Assembly (NCBI GenBank): GCA_043811005.1
Contig: JBDRNO010000215.1
Coordinates: 1 to 47,343, forward strand
Origin: JBDRNO01 sp043811005
GTDB taxonomy: Bacteria; Bacteroidota; Bacteroidia; NORP154
Direction of reading: 5' to 3'
Length of the DNA stretch: 47,343 nucleotides
Shown: positions 16,640 through 25,384 of the stretch, piece by piece
Layout: every line of letters begins with the position of its first letter
Position numbering within the stretch: the stretch's first letter is position 1
Made by a program: the position numbers and the translations under genes
The notes under the pieces: generated by a model
Told to the model about the DNA's origin: nothing
The model's input: the letters and a program-made list of their open reading frames with translations, nothing else
The model's database searches: none

Positions 16640-16977
16640 AAATAAGGACATAACTTTGTAAATTGATAAAAAAAATGCCACAAAATCACCAAAACACAAA
16701 ATGCCACAAAAAGATAAAAGAATTTGTGAAATTAATACTATTGATACAGATAATCCAGTATGGAAAGTTCAAATTATTAGCCATTTGAAATTAACAAGTA
16801 ATCGATTAGAATATTTGATAAATTATAATATGGTATATATAGCACCGGGAATCAAAAGGCTTGTAAGATAATTTAGTGGGATTTTGTGCTTTTGTGTTTT
16901 AGTGGCAAATTATTTCAACCCATTGGTTATTCAACCAACCGCTTGAAATTCCGAGACGTTAAATTAAATTGTTTATA
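16640..16977. other. Gap between rnc and the IPExxxVDY gene: repeats and a small ORF
   Basis: Holds a copy of the GAACATAACTTTGTAAATTG motif (16644-16674), a GCCACAAAATCACC repeat (16675-16714), a 56-codon ORF (16701-16871) and an inverted copy of the repeat (16873-16906). The arrangement of inverted repeats around a short ORF looks MITE-like, but no target-site duplication is evident. Confidence 0.5.
16701..16871 (+). CDS. Small ORF flanked by inverted repeats, unknown
   Basis: The ATG lies inside the GCCAC-type repeat (ATGCCACAAAAAG). The frame runs 56 codons to TAA: it opens MPQKDKRICEINTIDTDNPV and ends YIAPGIKRLVR. The composition looks protein-like rather than random (few rare residues, amphipathic stretch SHLKLTSNRLEYLINY), but I do not recognise it. 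It could be the remnant of a longer gene whose ends were replaced by repeats. Confidence 0.3.
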   Translation: MPQKDKRICEINTIDTDNPVWKVQIISHLKLTSNRLEYLINYNMVYIAPGIKRLVR

Positions 16978-17496
16978 ATGAGAAAAAGAGTCCTTAATAT
17001 TGATATTGATTATGATTTTGCTCTTATTGGTATTTGCTGTCAGGCAGAAGATTATCGTCTGTGCTGGGAAATAAACAAAATTTTGGAGATAGAGCTTGAA
17101 AGAAGAGACGATATAACAATATATCCAGCGAATAAATCAAGAACAAGAAAAGCAGAAGAGGAAAAAAATGCGTATTCTTCATATTTTTATAAGGATGAGG
17201 AAATTAAAACTTCATTTACCCTGATCTCGAATAAGCCCATACATAATAGCCGGCAAATGACAGGGGAAAAATTGCAAGCTGAAACAAATTGTTCCTCACT
17301 ATGGGAAAAAAGTACAAGAAGAATGTTAATACCGGAACAAAAGAAAACAGATTATTTTTTGATGATAAAAGGAAGTATTAAAGAAAAAGCAAAGTCAAAC
17401 ATTGTGAAAAAAATTAAAAATATTCTGTTTGTTTTTATGGTTTATGAAATTGATCCTGATAAATTGAAGTCGAAACAGGAATTATTGTTTTTCTAA
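16978..17496 (+). CDS. IPExxxVDY family protein
   Basis: Small conserved Bacteroidota protein of unknown function. The diagnostic motif is present with a change: IPEQKKTDYFLMIKG, with Thr where the family name has Val. The N-terminus MRKRVLNIDIDYDFALIGI and the mention of a cytoplasmic, signal-free protein fit the family. I chose the ATG at 16978 over a TTG nine bases upstream. Its place after acpP-fabF-rnc is the usual one in this phylum, which supports the call. In many relatives pyruvate kinase follows; here it does not. Confidence 0.82.
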   Translation: MRKRVLNIDIDYDFALIGICCQAEDYRLCWEINKILEIELERRDDITIYPANKSRTRKAEEEKNAYSSYFYKDEEIKTSFTLISNKPIHNSRQMTGEKLQAETNCSSLWEKSTRRMLIPEQKKTDYFLMIKGSIKEKAKSNIVKKIKNILFVFMVYEIDPDKLKSKQELLFF

Positions 17497-17565
17497 TAAA
17501 ACTTTTATTGAATTTTTTTCGTAAAAACAATTATTGAGAACGTAGCTTCACCGGTTTATAAAAAA

Positions 17566-17636
17566 ACCGCCACTAAAGCACAAAAACACTAAATCCCACT
17601 AATTTTATTGTGAATTTTAGTGTTTTAGCGGCAAAA
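17566..17636. repeat. Inverted pair of GCCACTAAAACAC repeats
   Basis: CGCCACTAAAGCACAAAAAC at about 17569 faces ATTTTAGTGTTTTAGCGGC at about 17614. They could form a long imperfect hairpin downstream of the IPExxxVDY gene and might act as a terminator, though no U-tract is seen. Confidence 0.5.
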
Positions 17637-17704
17637 TATTAAAATTCTGATACGATAAATTAAGTCCACTCTAAAAAGACGTTTTTAAATGAGCAGCATC
17701 AAAA

Positions 17705-20700
17705 ATGCAACACAAAACCACCAACTACCAACTCCTAATAAACAAACTCGATGAGTTCATCCGTAAATACTATAAAAATCAGCTTATAAAAGGCGGGATT
17801 TACAGTATTGGGATTGTACTGCTGTTTTATATTGCTGTTACCGCTTTAGAGTATTTTGCACATTACGGAATGGCAGTACGTACCATACTTTTTTACTCTT
17901 TTTTATTGATCAACAGCTTTATCCTTACAAAATTAGTGATCATACCACTGGTTCACCTATACAAATTAGGCACAATAATCACATATGAACAAGCAGCTAT
18001 AATAATTGGAAAACATTTTACCGAAGTAAAAGATAGATTGCTTAATATACTTCAATTAAAACAACAATCCGACCTGCCACTCACCCCTCCTGCGCTAAAG
18101 CTTCGGAGAGCAAGCACTCACCACCCACTCCCGATTGCATCGGGGCAGGCATTCACTCTATTAGAGGCAAGTATTGATCAGAAAATAAATGAACTTAAAC
18201 CCATACCCTTTACATCTGCCATTAACCTTTCGAAAAACAGGAGGTATATAAAATACGCTATTACACCAATCCTGTTAATTGTGATTATTATTTTTACATC
18301 TCCAACAATTATTACGGATAGTACTAAAAGATTGGTAAAACACCGCACTTATTTTGAGAAAACAGCTCCTTTTAAGTTTATTATTGAAAATAATGAACTT
18401 AAGGCCATTCAACAAGAAGATTTTGAACTGAAAGTTAAGATAACGGGCGATGAAATTCCCGATGATGTGTTTCTTGAATTTAACCCCGGTTGGATAAATG
18501 AATCCGGAGGAACAGGAGGCAATCAACAGAAACTAAGAAAAAGGAATACTGTTTCACGTTACTATTTGTTTAAAAATGTACAAAAGACCATTTTTTTTCG
18601 CTTGTTTGCAGATGGGTTTTATTCTAAGGAATACAAACTAACCGCCCTGCCAAACCCCATTGTACTAAATTTTGAGACTATATTAAAGTACCCAGGGTAC
18701 CTCAATAAAAAGGATGACATTTTTAAGAATACAGGTGATATCATTATTCCAGCCGGCACAAAAACCACCTGGAATTTCAGTACAAAAGACACACACACTT
18801 TAAGAATGAGTTTTTTCTCAGGTGGAAGTACCTCTTCATCCACATTATACCGCTTGGGTGAAAATAAATATTCACATACGGAACAGTTCTTCAAAAACAC
18901 ATCATACTCTGTTAAAACTTCCAACGAATACATTAAAAACAGGGATTCTATTGTTTATTCAATAAATGTGATTCCCGATCTATATCCTGGAATTGATGTT
19001 GAAGAACATAAGGATTCCTTATCTGCAAAGCATTATTTCTTTACCGGCACCATTAAAGACGACTATGGCTTTGAGAAACTGAATTTTAATTATCGCTTTT
19101 TAAAAAAGGAGGGCTCAATAGAAAGCAACAGCAAGATATTCTCAGCTAATATTAAAATAAATAAAAATTTTACACAAAATCAGTTCTTTTATTATTGGGA
19201 TATTTTAAAATTTAATGTACAGGCAGGTGATGAAATTGAATATTTTTTCGAAGTATGGGATAATGACGGAGTTAACGGGAGCAAGTCTACTACTTCTCAA
19301 AAGAAGATATTTAAAGCCCTTACACTTAAAGAGATTGCCGAGAGTACTTCAAAGGAGAATGAAGAGATCAAAAGAGAGTTAGAAGAAAATATTATGAAAG
19401 CAAGAGAATTGCAAAAAGAAATGAAAGAGCTGGATAAAAAATTGCTCAACAAAAAATCCCTGTCCTGGGAAGAAAAGAAAAGAATCCAGGATATGTTGAA
19501 TATACAAAAGGAGCTGCAAAAAAGTATAGAACAGATACAGCGTGAAGCATCAAAAAATTTTGAAAGACAATCTGAGTTTAGAGAACTTAGCGAGAACATT
19601 CTGAAAAAACAGCAACAATTAGAAGATCTTTTTGAAAAAATTATGACAGATGAAATGAAAAAATTATTTGTGGAACTTGAAAACCTGATTGATGAAGTAG
19701 ATAAAAGCAAAATGCAGCAAATGCTTGAGAAAATGAACCTAAGTAATAAAGATATAGAAAAAGAGCTTGATAGAACACTGGAAATATTCAAGCAGTTGGA
19801 ATTTGAACAAAAATTAGAAGAAGTTATTAATAAATTGGACGTTTTGGCAAAGGAAGAAGAAAAGCTGTCTGAAGAAAGTTTGGAAAAAAAGGCAGATAGC
19901 GAGAGATTAATGCAAAAACAGGAGAAGTTAAATAATGATTTTAAGGATATAAGGGATGATCTGAATGATCTTGAAAAGAAAAACAAGGATTTGGAGTACC
20001 CCAATAATTTAGAAAACACCGAAGATGACGAGAAGAGTATTAATGAAGATATGCAGGAGAGTTCGGATTACCTGGATAAAGGAAAAAATAAAAATGCATC
20101 AGGGGAACAAAAAGATGCCTCTGACAAAATGAAACAACTTTCTGATAAGCCAAAGCAGATGCAGGCAGACATGCAAATGCAAGGTGCCGAAGAAGATATA
20201 CATGCATTACGGGAACTATTGGAAAATTTAGTACAACTTTCATTTGATCAGGAAGACCTGATGACGGAACTTAATAAAACAAGTCAGGAGAGTCCGCAAT
20301 ATGTCAGGATCACTAAAGACCAAAAAAAGCTTAAAGATGACGCAAAGATGATCGAAGATTCATTATTTGCCTTGAGTAAAAGGGTCATAGAATTAGAATC
20401 AATTGTAAATCGCGAGATCAGCGCTATTAATATGAATATGGAAAAAGCCATAGAATTGATGGCAGACAGCAGGAACCAAAATACTAAGTCAAAAGCAACC
20501 AGCAGGCAGCAATATATAATGACCTCTGTTAATAATCTGGCATTATTGTTAAGTGAAGTAGTGGAACAGATACAGAATCAGATGGCAAGCGAGAAGCAGG
20601 GAAGTGGAGATTGTCAAAAGGCTGGATGTAAAAAACCCGGATGCAAGAAACCCGGGCATGGAAAACAATCAATTTCTTCAATGAAACAACTCCAGGAGTC

Positions 20701-21184
20701 GCTTAATAATAGAATACAGAACCTTAAGGATGGTAAAAATCCTGGAGGAAAAGAAGGAATGAGTAAAGAATTAGCACGTCTGGCAGCACAACAGGAATCA
20801 ATAAGGAACGAACTGCAAAAGATAAATCAACAGCTCAATAAGGATGGTCAGGGCAGTCTTGGCAATCTGGAAAAATTAGCAAAGATGATGGAAGAAACAG
20901 AAACCGATCTCGTTAACAGAAGAATTACACAGGAAACAATTATGCGGCAGCAAAAAATTTTAACCCGGCTTCTGGAAGCCGAAAAAGCAGCAAGAGAAAG
21001 GGATACGGAACAAAGAAGAAAATCAATTGAAGCAAAAAATGAAGATTTTAGTAACTATTTTGATTTTTTTGAGTATAAAAGGTTGAAACAAAAAGAAATG
21101 GAATTATTGAAGACCGTTCCTCCTTCATTAAAACCGTTTTATAAGAATAAAGTAAATGAATATTTTAACTTTTTAAATGAATAA
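17705..21184 (+). CDS. DUF4175 family membrane/coiled-coil protein
   Basis: Large (1159 aa) Bacteroidota protein of unknown function. Two or three hydrophobic segments lie in the N-terminal 200 residues (IYSIGIVLLFYIAVTALEYF; ILFYSFLLINSFILTKLVI; YAITPILLIVIIIF). A beta-rich extracytoplasmic region follows (~210-520), then a very long charged coiled coil (~545-1130) rich in Glu, Lys and Gln. A Cys/Gly/Lys patch (CQKAGCKKPGCKKPGHGK) sits near residue 970. Residues ~121-150 look like a repeat-derived insertion (see findings). The order DUF4175, ATPase, ybeY, mnmG is typical of the phylum; the next gene starts 3 bp after the stop. The role is unknown; an envelope-spanning structural protein is plausible. 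Confidence 0.85.
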   Translation: MQHKTTNYQLLINKLDEFIRKYYKNQLIKGGIYSIGIVLLFYIAVTALEYFAHYGMAVRTILFYSFLLINSFILTKLVIIPLVHLYKLGTIITYEQAAIIIGKHFTEVKDRLLNILQLKQQSDLPLTPPALKLRRASTHHPLPIASGQAFTLLEASIDQKINELKPIPFTSAINLSKNRRYIKYAITPILLIVIIIFTSPTIITDSTKRLVKHRTYFEKTAPFKFIIENNELKAIQQEDFELKVKITGDEIPDDVFLEFNPGWINESGGTGGNQQKLRKRNTVSRYYLFKNVQKTIFFRLFADGFYSKEYKLTALPNPIVLNFETILKYPGYLNKKDDIFKNTGDIIIPAGTKTTWNFSTKDTHTLRMSFFSGGSTSSSTLYRLGENKYSHTEQFFKNTSYSVKTSNEYIKNRDSIVYSINVIPDLYPGIDVEEHKDSLSAKHYFFTGTIKDDYGFEKLNFNYRFLKKEGSIESNSKIFSANIKINKNFTQNQFFYYWDILKFNVQAGDEIEYFFEVWDNDGVNGSKSTTSQKKIFKALTLKEIAESTSKENEEIKRELEENIMKARELQKEMKELDKKLLNKKSLSWEEKKRIQDMLNIQKELQKSIEQIQREASKNFERQSEFRELSENILKKQQQLEDLFEKIMTDEMKKLFVELENLIDEVDKSKMQQMLEKMNLSNKDIEKELDRTLEIFKQLEFEQKLEEVINKLDVLAKEEEKLSEESLEKKADSERLMQKQEKLNNDFKDIRDDLNDLEKKNKDLEYPNNLENTEDDEKSINEDMQESSDYLDKGKNKNASGEQKDASDKMKQLSDKPKQMQADMQMQGAEEDIHALRELLENLVQLSFDQEDLMTELNKTSQESPQYVRITKDQKKLKDDAKMIEDSLFALSKRVIELESIVNREISAINMNMEKAIELMADSRNQNTKSKATSRQQYIMTSVNNLALLLSEVVEQIQNQMASEKQGSGDCQKAGCKKPGCKKPGHGKQSISSMKQLQESLNNRIQNLKDGKNPGGKEGMSKELARLAAQQESIRNELQKINQQLNKDGQGSLGNLEKLAKMMEETETDLVNRRITQETIMRQQKILTRLLEAEKAARERDTEQRRKSIEAKNEDFSNYFDFFEYKRLKQKEMELLKTVPPSLKPFYKNKVNEYFNFLNE

Positions 21185-21187
21185 ATC

Positions 21188-21622
21188 ATGTTAGTTAAAG
21201 AACAGGAAAAAGTAAACTGCCAAACCAAATTGAATTTTTCTTCAGTCCCTGAAAATCTTGCACTTGTAGAAAAGTTAATTGATGAAATATGCGAGAACTA
21301 TTGTGTTAATGAAGATTATTATGGGAACATTCTGATCTCAATAACAGAAGCGGTTAACAACGCAATTCAACACGGCAATAAATACGATCCCAACAAATCT
21401 GTAGATGTTGTATTTGAATCAGATAGCGAGACACTTTATTTTACGGTGGTAGATGAAGGTGAAGGTTTTGATTACAACAAACTGCCTGACCCAACGGACC
21501 CTGAAAATATAGAAAAAATTGAAGGAAGAGGGATATTTTTAATGAAGAATCTTGCAGATGGTGTTGAATTTTCGAAAAATGGAAGTATTGTTGAGCTTAA
21601 TTTCAAGAAATCTGCTAATTAG
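21188..21622 (+). CDS. RsbW-like ATP-binding protein (anti-sigma/serine kinase type)
   Basis: A 144-residue GHKL-fold ATPase. The N-box is SITEAVNNAIQHGNKYD (residues ~57-73), followed by VVDEGEGFDYNKLPDP (G1 box) and IEGRGIFLMKNLADGVEF (G2 box). Such proteins bind ATP and usually act as serine kinases or anti-sigma factors in partner-switching. No anti-anti-sigma or sigma gene is next to it. It begins 3 bp after DUF4175, so the two are translated from one message, a linkage common in Bacteroidota. The partner is unknown. Confidence 0.85.
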   Translation: MLVKEQEKVNCQTKLNFSSVPENLALVEKLIDEICENYCVNEDYYGNILISITEAVNNAIQHGNKYDPNKSVDVVFESDSETLYFTVVDEGEGFDYNKLPDPTDPENIEKIEGRGIFLMKNLADGVEFSKNGSIVELNFKKSAN

Positions 21623-21640
21623 TAAAATAACGAATAGAGC

Positions 21641-21680
21641 TGACCTCGCAGGTTTTCAAAACCTGTGAGGTCAGATTTTT
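21641..21680. terminator. Strong hairpin followed by a T-run
   Basis: TGACCTCGCAGGTTTT, one-base loop, AAAACCTGTGAGGTCA: a 16-bp stem with one G·T-type mismatch, then GATTTTTT. It lies 19 bp after the ATPase stop and fits a Rho-independent terminator. The same stem sequence also looks like a dispersed palindromic repeat. Confidence 0.7.
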
Positions 21681-21845
21681 TCACACAGCCCGTAACCCCA
21701 AACCCGTCAAGCAAAATCAAATTTTTGAAGCCCATTTTTTCTAATTCCAATTTAATTTCTACTTTTACTTTTCTATTTTTACTTTTCGTTTAAAATTTCC
21801 AGGAAAGCATTTTTGAATTGATCCCAAGTTTTTCAGTATCGGAAT

Positions 21846-21945
21846 TTTCCGCCATGCACCTACGCTGAAGCTTCAGCGCAAGCGTAAGGTGGATCAGCCT
21901 CTGGCTGACAATATTTAGCCGCTTCCGATAGCCATCGGGAGATAT
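21846..21945. repeat. Cluster of three REP-like palindromes upstream of ybeY
   Basis: CGCTGAAGCTTCAGCG (21863-21878) is nested in a longer imperfect stem (CACCT...AGGTG). TCAGCCTCTGGCTGA lies at 21894-21908 and CCGATAGCCATCGG near 21925. Related sequence occurs in frame inside the DUF4175 gene (18088-18160). No gene is visible in 21681-21969. Confidence 0.6.
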
Positions 21946-21969
21946 CGGGATACACTAATTTACGAAGTT

Positions 21970-22446
21970 ATGTTTTTTCATTCTGAAAATATTTCATTTG
22001 TTCCAAAAAAAAAATATATATTGATACAGTGGATTATAGAAACTGTTTATAGGGAAAATAACCAGGCAGGAAATATTAATTATATTTTTTGTAATGATGA
22101 ATACCTGAATAAATTAAATCGCAAATACCTAAAACACAGCACATTAACAGATATATTGACCTTTGATTATTCAGAAAAAAAGGACGATGGACGAGGAACG
22201 GGGGACGAGAATCTTAATGATAAGAAAAATATTATTACAGGAGATATCTTCATCAGCATTGACAGAGTTAAGGAAAACGCAAAGAAGTATAATAATAAAT
22301 TTAAGGATGAGTTACATAGGGTAATGATACATGGTATTTTGCATCTTCTGGGCTATAATGACAAAACATCCTCTGAAAAGGCGATTATGAGGGAAAAAGA
22401 GGACTTTTATTTATCTTTGTTAAAAAAACATAACATTTCGGAGTAA
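21970..22446 (+). CDS. ybeY: Endoribonuclease YbeY (rRNA maturation)
   Basis: Zinc-dependent endoribonuclease for 16S rRNA 3'-end maturation and ribosome quality control. The zinc motif is MIHGILHLLGYNDKT (residues ~115-130), with the two conserved His spaced as in the family and Asp in the third ligand region. Earlier family stretches are YLNKLNRKYLKHSTLTDILT and ITGDIFISIDRVKENA. At 158 aa it is longer than the usual ~140. The extra residues (KKDDGRGTGDENLNDK, ~75-90) are translated from GGACGATGGACGAGGAACGG words and look inserted. It is followed after 64 bp by mnmG. Confidence 0.93.
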   Translation: MFFHSENISFVPKKKYILIQWIIETVYRENNQAGNINYIFCNDEYLNKLNRKYLKHSTLTDILTFDYSEKKDDGRGTGDENLNDKKNIITGDIFISIDRVKENAKKYNNKFKDELHRVMIHGILHLLGYNDKTSSEKAIMREKEDFYLSLLKKHNISE

Positions 22447-22510
22447 TAGCATAATTTAGACAAACCAAAACCGTAGACGTTAAATGATTAAAATTTATAT
22501 ATATTAACTT

Positions 22511-24412
22511 TTGAAAGAGATAAAATTGAATAGAAAGAAAATATTCGAAGAATATGATATAATCGTTGTAGGAGCCGGTCATGCGGGCTGTGAGGCAGCC
22601 GCAGCTGCAGCCAATCTTGGCTCAAAAGTATTGCTAATCACAACGGATATGACCCGCTTTGCACAGATGTCGTGCAATCCTGCTATGGGCGGCATTGCAA
22701 AAGGGCAAATAGTCCGCGAAATAGATGCACTTGGAGGTTATTCAGGTATAGTTACCGACCGGACCATGATGCAATTCCGCATGCTTAACCGTTCAAAAGG
22801 ACCTGCAATGTGGAGCCCGAGAGCACAAAGTGACCGGATGGGTTTTTCAGAAGAATGGCGGATCATGCTCGAAAAAACACTCAATATTGATTTTTGGCAG
22901 GATATGGTCAATAGGATAGTTGTAAAAAAGAATAAGATTGCAGGTGTCAAAACGGCAATGGGATTAGTGATAAAATGTAAAATTGTTGTATTAACAAGCG
23001 GAACATTCCTAAATGGGATCATACATATTGGAGAAAAGAAATTTACTGGCGGCCGGATAGGTGAAGGATCGGTAAAGGGTTTGACAGAACAATTGAATCA
23101 ACTGGGTTTTGAAAGTGGCAGGATGAAAACAGGAACGCCTCCAAGGGTAGATGGACGTTCGTTGGATTATTCAAAAATGGAAGAGCAGAAAGGGGATGAG
23201 ATTCCCGGAAAATTTTCATTCACCGGCACCAAGCCACTCAAAAAACAAAAAAGCTGCTATATTACACATACCAATGAAGAAGTACATGAAATATTAAGAA
23301 CGGGTTTTGCCAGATCGCCAATGTTTACGGGGCGTATCAAAAGCGTAGGACCAAGGTATTGCCCGTCTATTGAGGACAAGATAGACCGGTTTGCCGGCAG
23401 GCCCGGCCATCAACTTTTTATTGAACCGGAAGGTTGGAATACAATTGAAATGTATGTCAACGGATTTTCTTCATCATTACCCGAAGAAGTGCAGTATTAT
23501 GCATTGAGAAAAATACCAGGGTTCAAAGATGTAAGGATGTTCAAGCCAGGATATGCAATTGAATATGATTATTTTCCACCTGTGCAATTGAGCTTAACAC
23601 TGGAAACAAGGATTATTGAAAATTTATTCTTTGCGGGGCAGATCAACGGAACAACCGGCTATGAGGAGGCGGCATGCCAGGGATTGATGGCAGGGATAAA
23701 TGCTCATCTGAAAATTAACAATTCAGAACCATTAATATTAAAAAGAGACGAAGCATACATCGGTGTTCTGATCGATGACCTCATAACCAAAGGTACTGAT
23801 GAACCATACCGCATGTTCACTTCCAGGGCAGAATACAGGATGTTGCTGCGCCAGGACAATGCAGACTTAAGATTAACACCAAAGGCATACGAGTTAGGAT
23901 TGGCAAGTGAAGAAAGGATGGAAAATGTAAAAATAAAGCAGAGGCAGACAAAAGAAATTATTAATTATTTTAAAAAAGAAGATGTAGAGCCAAAGGTGAT
24001 AAATAAAAAATTAGAACAGCTGAAAACCAGTCCTATCACCCAAAAAACAAAGTTGTTCAATGTTTTTTTAAGACCGGAGGTTACCATCAACGACTTACTG
24101 GAAGTGGTGCCAAAGCTACGGAATTTTTTTGAAACATTTAACAAAAGTTTAGAGGAAAGCAAAGAGCAGGCAATAATCCAGATGAAATATGCGGGCTACA
24201 TTGAAAAAGAAAAAGAAATTGCAAATAAATTAAGCCGGCTTGAAAACATAAAATTTCACGATGATTTTGAATATCACTGTTTAAGATCATTATCAACCGA
24301 AGCCAGGGAAAAGCTCTCCAGAATAAGACCAAAAACAATAGGACAGGCATCAAGGATCAGCGGAGTATCGCCAGCGGATATATCGGTATTAATGGTTTAT
24401 ATGGGGAGGTAA
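22511..24412 (+). CDS. mnmG: tRNA uridine 5-carboxymethylaminomethyl modification enzyme MnmG
   Basis: FAD-binding subunit that with MnmE modifies U34 of certain tRNAs. It starts at TTG: no ATG precedes the FAD motif IIVVGAGHAGCEAA (residues ~17-30), so TTG at 22511 (or TTG at 22526) is required. Other signatures are MGGIAKGQIVREIDALGG, TGTPPRVDGR and NGTTGYEEAACQGLMAG. The C-terminal helical domain ends ARISGVSPADISVLMVYMG-like (QASRISGVSPADISVLMVYM). The 633-residue length is normal. A perfect parS palindrome lies 166 bp after the stop. Confidence 0.96.
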   Translation: MKEIKLNRKKIFEEYDIIVVGAGHAGCEAAAAAANLGSKVLLITTDMTRFAQMSCNPAMGGIAKGQIVREIDALGGYSGIVTDRTMMQFRMLNRSKGPAMWSPRAQSDRMGFSEEWRIMLEKTLNIDFWQDMVNRIVVKKNKIAGVKTAMGLVIKCKIVVLTSGTFLNGIIHIGEKKFTGGRIGEGSVKGLTEQLNQLGFESGRMKTGTPPRVDGRSLDYSKMEEQKGDEIPGKFSFTGTKPLKKQKSCYITHTNEEVHEILRTGFARSPMFTGRIKSVGPRYCPSIEDKIDRFAGRPGHQLFIEPEGWNTIEMYVNGFSSSLPEEVQYYALRKIPGFKDVRMFKPGYAIEYDYFPPVQLSLTLETRIIENLFFAGQINGTTGYEEAACQGLMAGINAHLKINNSEPLILKRDEAYIGVLIDDLITKGTDEPYRMFTSRAEYRMLLRQDNADLRLTPKAYELGLASEERMENVKIKQRQTKEIINYFKKEDVEPKVINKKLEQLKTSPITQKTKLFNVFLRPEVTINDLLEVVPKLRNFFETFNKSLEESKEQAIIQMKYAGYIEKEKEIANKLSRLENIKFHDDFEYHCLRSLSTEAREKLSRIRPKTIGQASRISGVSPADISVLMVYMGR

Positions 24413-24577
24413 CAGCCCCACCCCGACCCTCCAATGTCATTAAGTTAAGCTGTAATTGTCTAATATATAGACATTTAATGAATAACGAACAATAGAATGA
24501 TGAATTACGAATTTTTATCTCTTTAATTCATTATTCGATATGCAATCGTAAATCCGTAAACCGTAATTCTTTAAATA

Positions 24578-24593
24578 TGTTTCACGTGAAACA
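24578..24593. promoter_or_regulatory. parS: parS centromere site (ParB binding)
   Basis: TGTTTCACGTGAAACA is a perfect 16-bp palindrome identical to the consensus parS sequence bound by chromosomal ParB (Spo0J) proteins. It is intergenic, between mnmG and tRNA-Arg. Chromosomal parS sites usually lie near the replication origin. Only one copy was found in the window. ParA and ParB are not encoded here. Confidence 0.88.
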
Positions 24594-24647
24594 ATGCGTA
24601 AAAAGATATCAATCTCCATTCTCAAATCATTAATCTATAATCACCAG

Positions 24648-24721
24648 CGCACCCGGAAGGACTCGAACCTTCAACCACCTGATCCGAAGTCAGATATTCT
24701 ATCCAGTTGAACTACGGGTGC
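24648..24721 (-). tRNA. tRNA-Arg (anticodon UCG)
   Basis: Folds as a full cloverleaf on the minus strand: acceptor GCACCCG/CGGGTGC, D arm GTTC...GAAT, anticodon stem TCTGA/TCAGG with loop CTTCGGA (anticodon TCG after U33), T arm GAAGG-TTCGAGT-CCTTC, discriminator G. Length is 74 nt. CCA is not encoded. The gene reads codon CGA and, by wobble, other CGN. Confidence 0.95.
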
Positions 24722-25013
24722 ATATTTATCGTAATTGGCGGGATGTTCTATCCGGTAAAATCAAGTGAGCATTAATTTATTCAAATTGTAATATGCCGAA
24801 AATTTAGCTCATTAGAACAATATGCCAATTAATCCAAAATTGTCAAAGTTATAATTTTTTGAAAGAAATTTTAAATACAAAATAATTTCGAATTGTTGAA
24901 AATAAAAGGTAAAAGCAAAAATGGTGCTAATTTTGTAATATTTTTGTCATAGACATAATTACAGAACAGTATTACCTTTTCCTTTATTACCAAATTCCTG
25001 AAATTTTGATTTA

Positions 25014-25370
25014 ATGATCGCAAACTTTAGCAAAAATAAAAATGTATATTTACTATTTGCGATTTTAGGCATATTGAGTATTTCTTTCTACAAGGATACA
25101 ATTAATCTTTTTCCATCCTATATCCATGCGTGGACTCAATCTGACAGATATGCCCTTGCACTTGGATTTATTGATAATGGCTTTGATTTCTTTCACCCTT
25201 GTTCCTACAATTTAAAAACGGTTAATGGAATTACAAGCGTTGATTTTCCCATCCATGAATATATTATAGCTGTTATAATGAAAATAACAGGCAGCACCGC
25301 CCCGTTGATTTTTAGAATATATATTTTATTGTATGGACTTACGGGCTTATCCTTGATATTGGTATTTTAA
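25014..25370 (+). pseudogene. N-terminal fragment of a membrane glycosyltransferase
   Basis: 118 codons with two hydrophobic segments (VYLLFAILGILSISFY; LIFRIYILLYGLTGLSLILV). The loop IHAWTQSDRYALALGFIDNG resembles the first extracytoplasmic loop of GT39/ArnT-like lipid-linked sugar transferases, which are normally 500-600 residues with about ten membrane helices. The frame stops at TAA just where the following ORF begins in a different frame. It is probably inactive, the result of an internal deletion. Confidence 0.65.
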
Positions 25371-25384
25371 GTACAGCAAAAATA

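Larger units (their letters stand above)
24413..25013. other. 600-bp intergenic region with words, parS and a tRNA
   Basis: Contents in order: a CCCCACCCCGACCCTCC fragment right after mnmG; a low-complexity word block (AATAACGAACAATAGAATGA and related words, 24478-24572); parS (24578-24593); tRNA-Arg on the minus strand (24648-24721); then an AT-rich stretch to 25013 with no gene that I can see. Confidence 0.6.

Noticed and set aside
16675..16906. Insertion sequence with terminal inverted repeats
   Set aside because: No transposase, no target-site duplication, and the 'inverted repeats' are members of a low-complexity word family found elsewhere.
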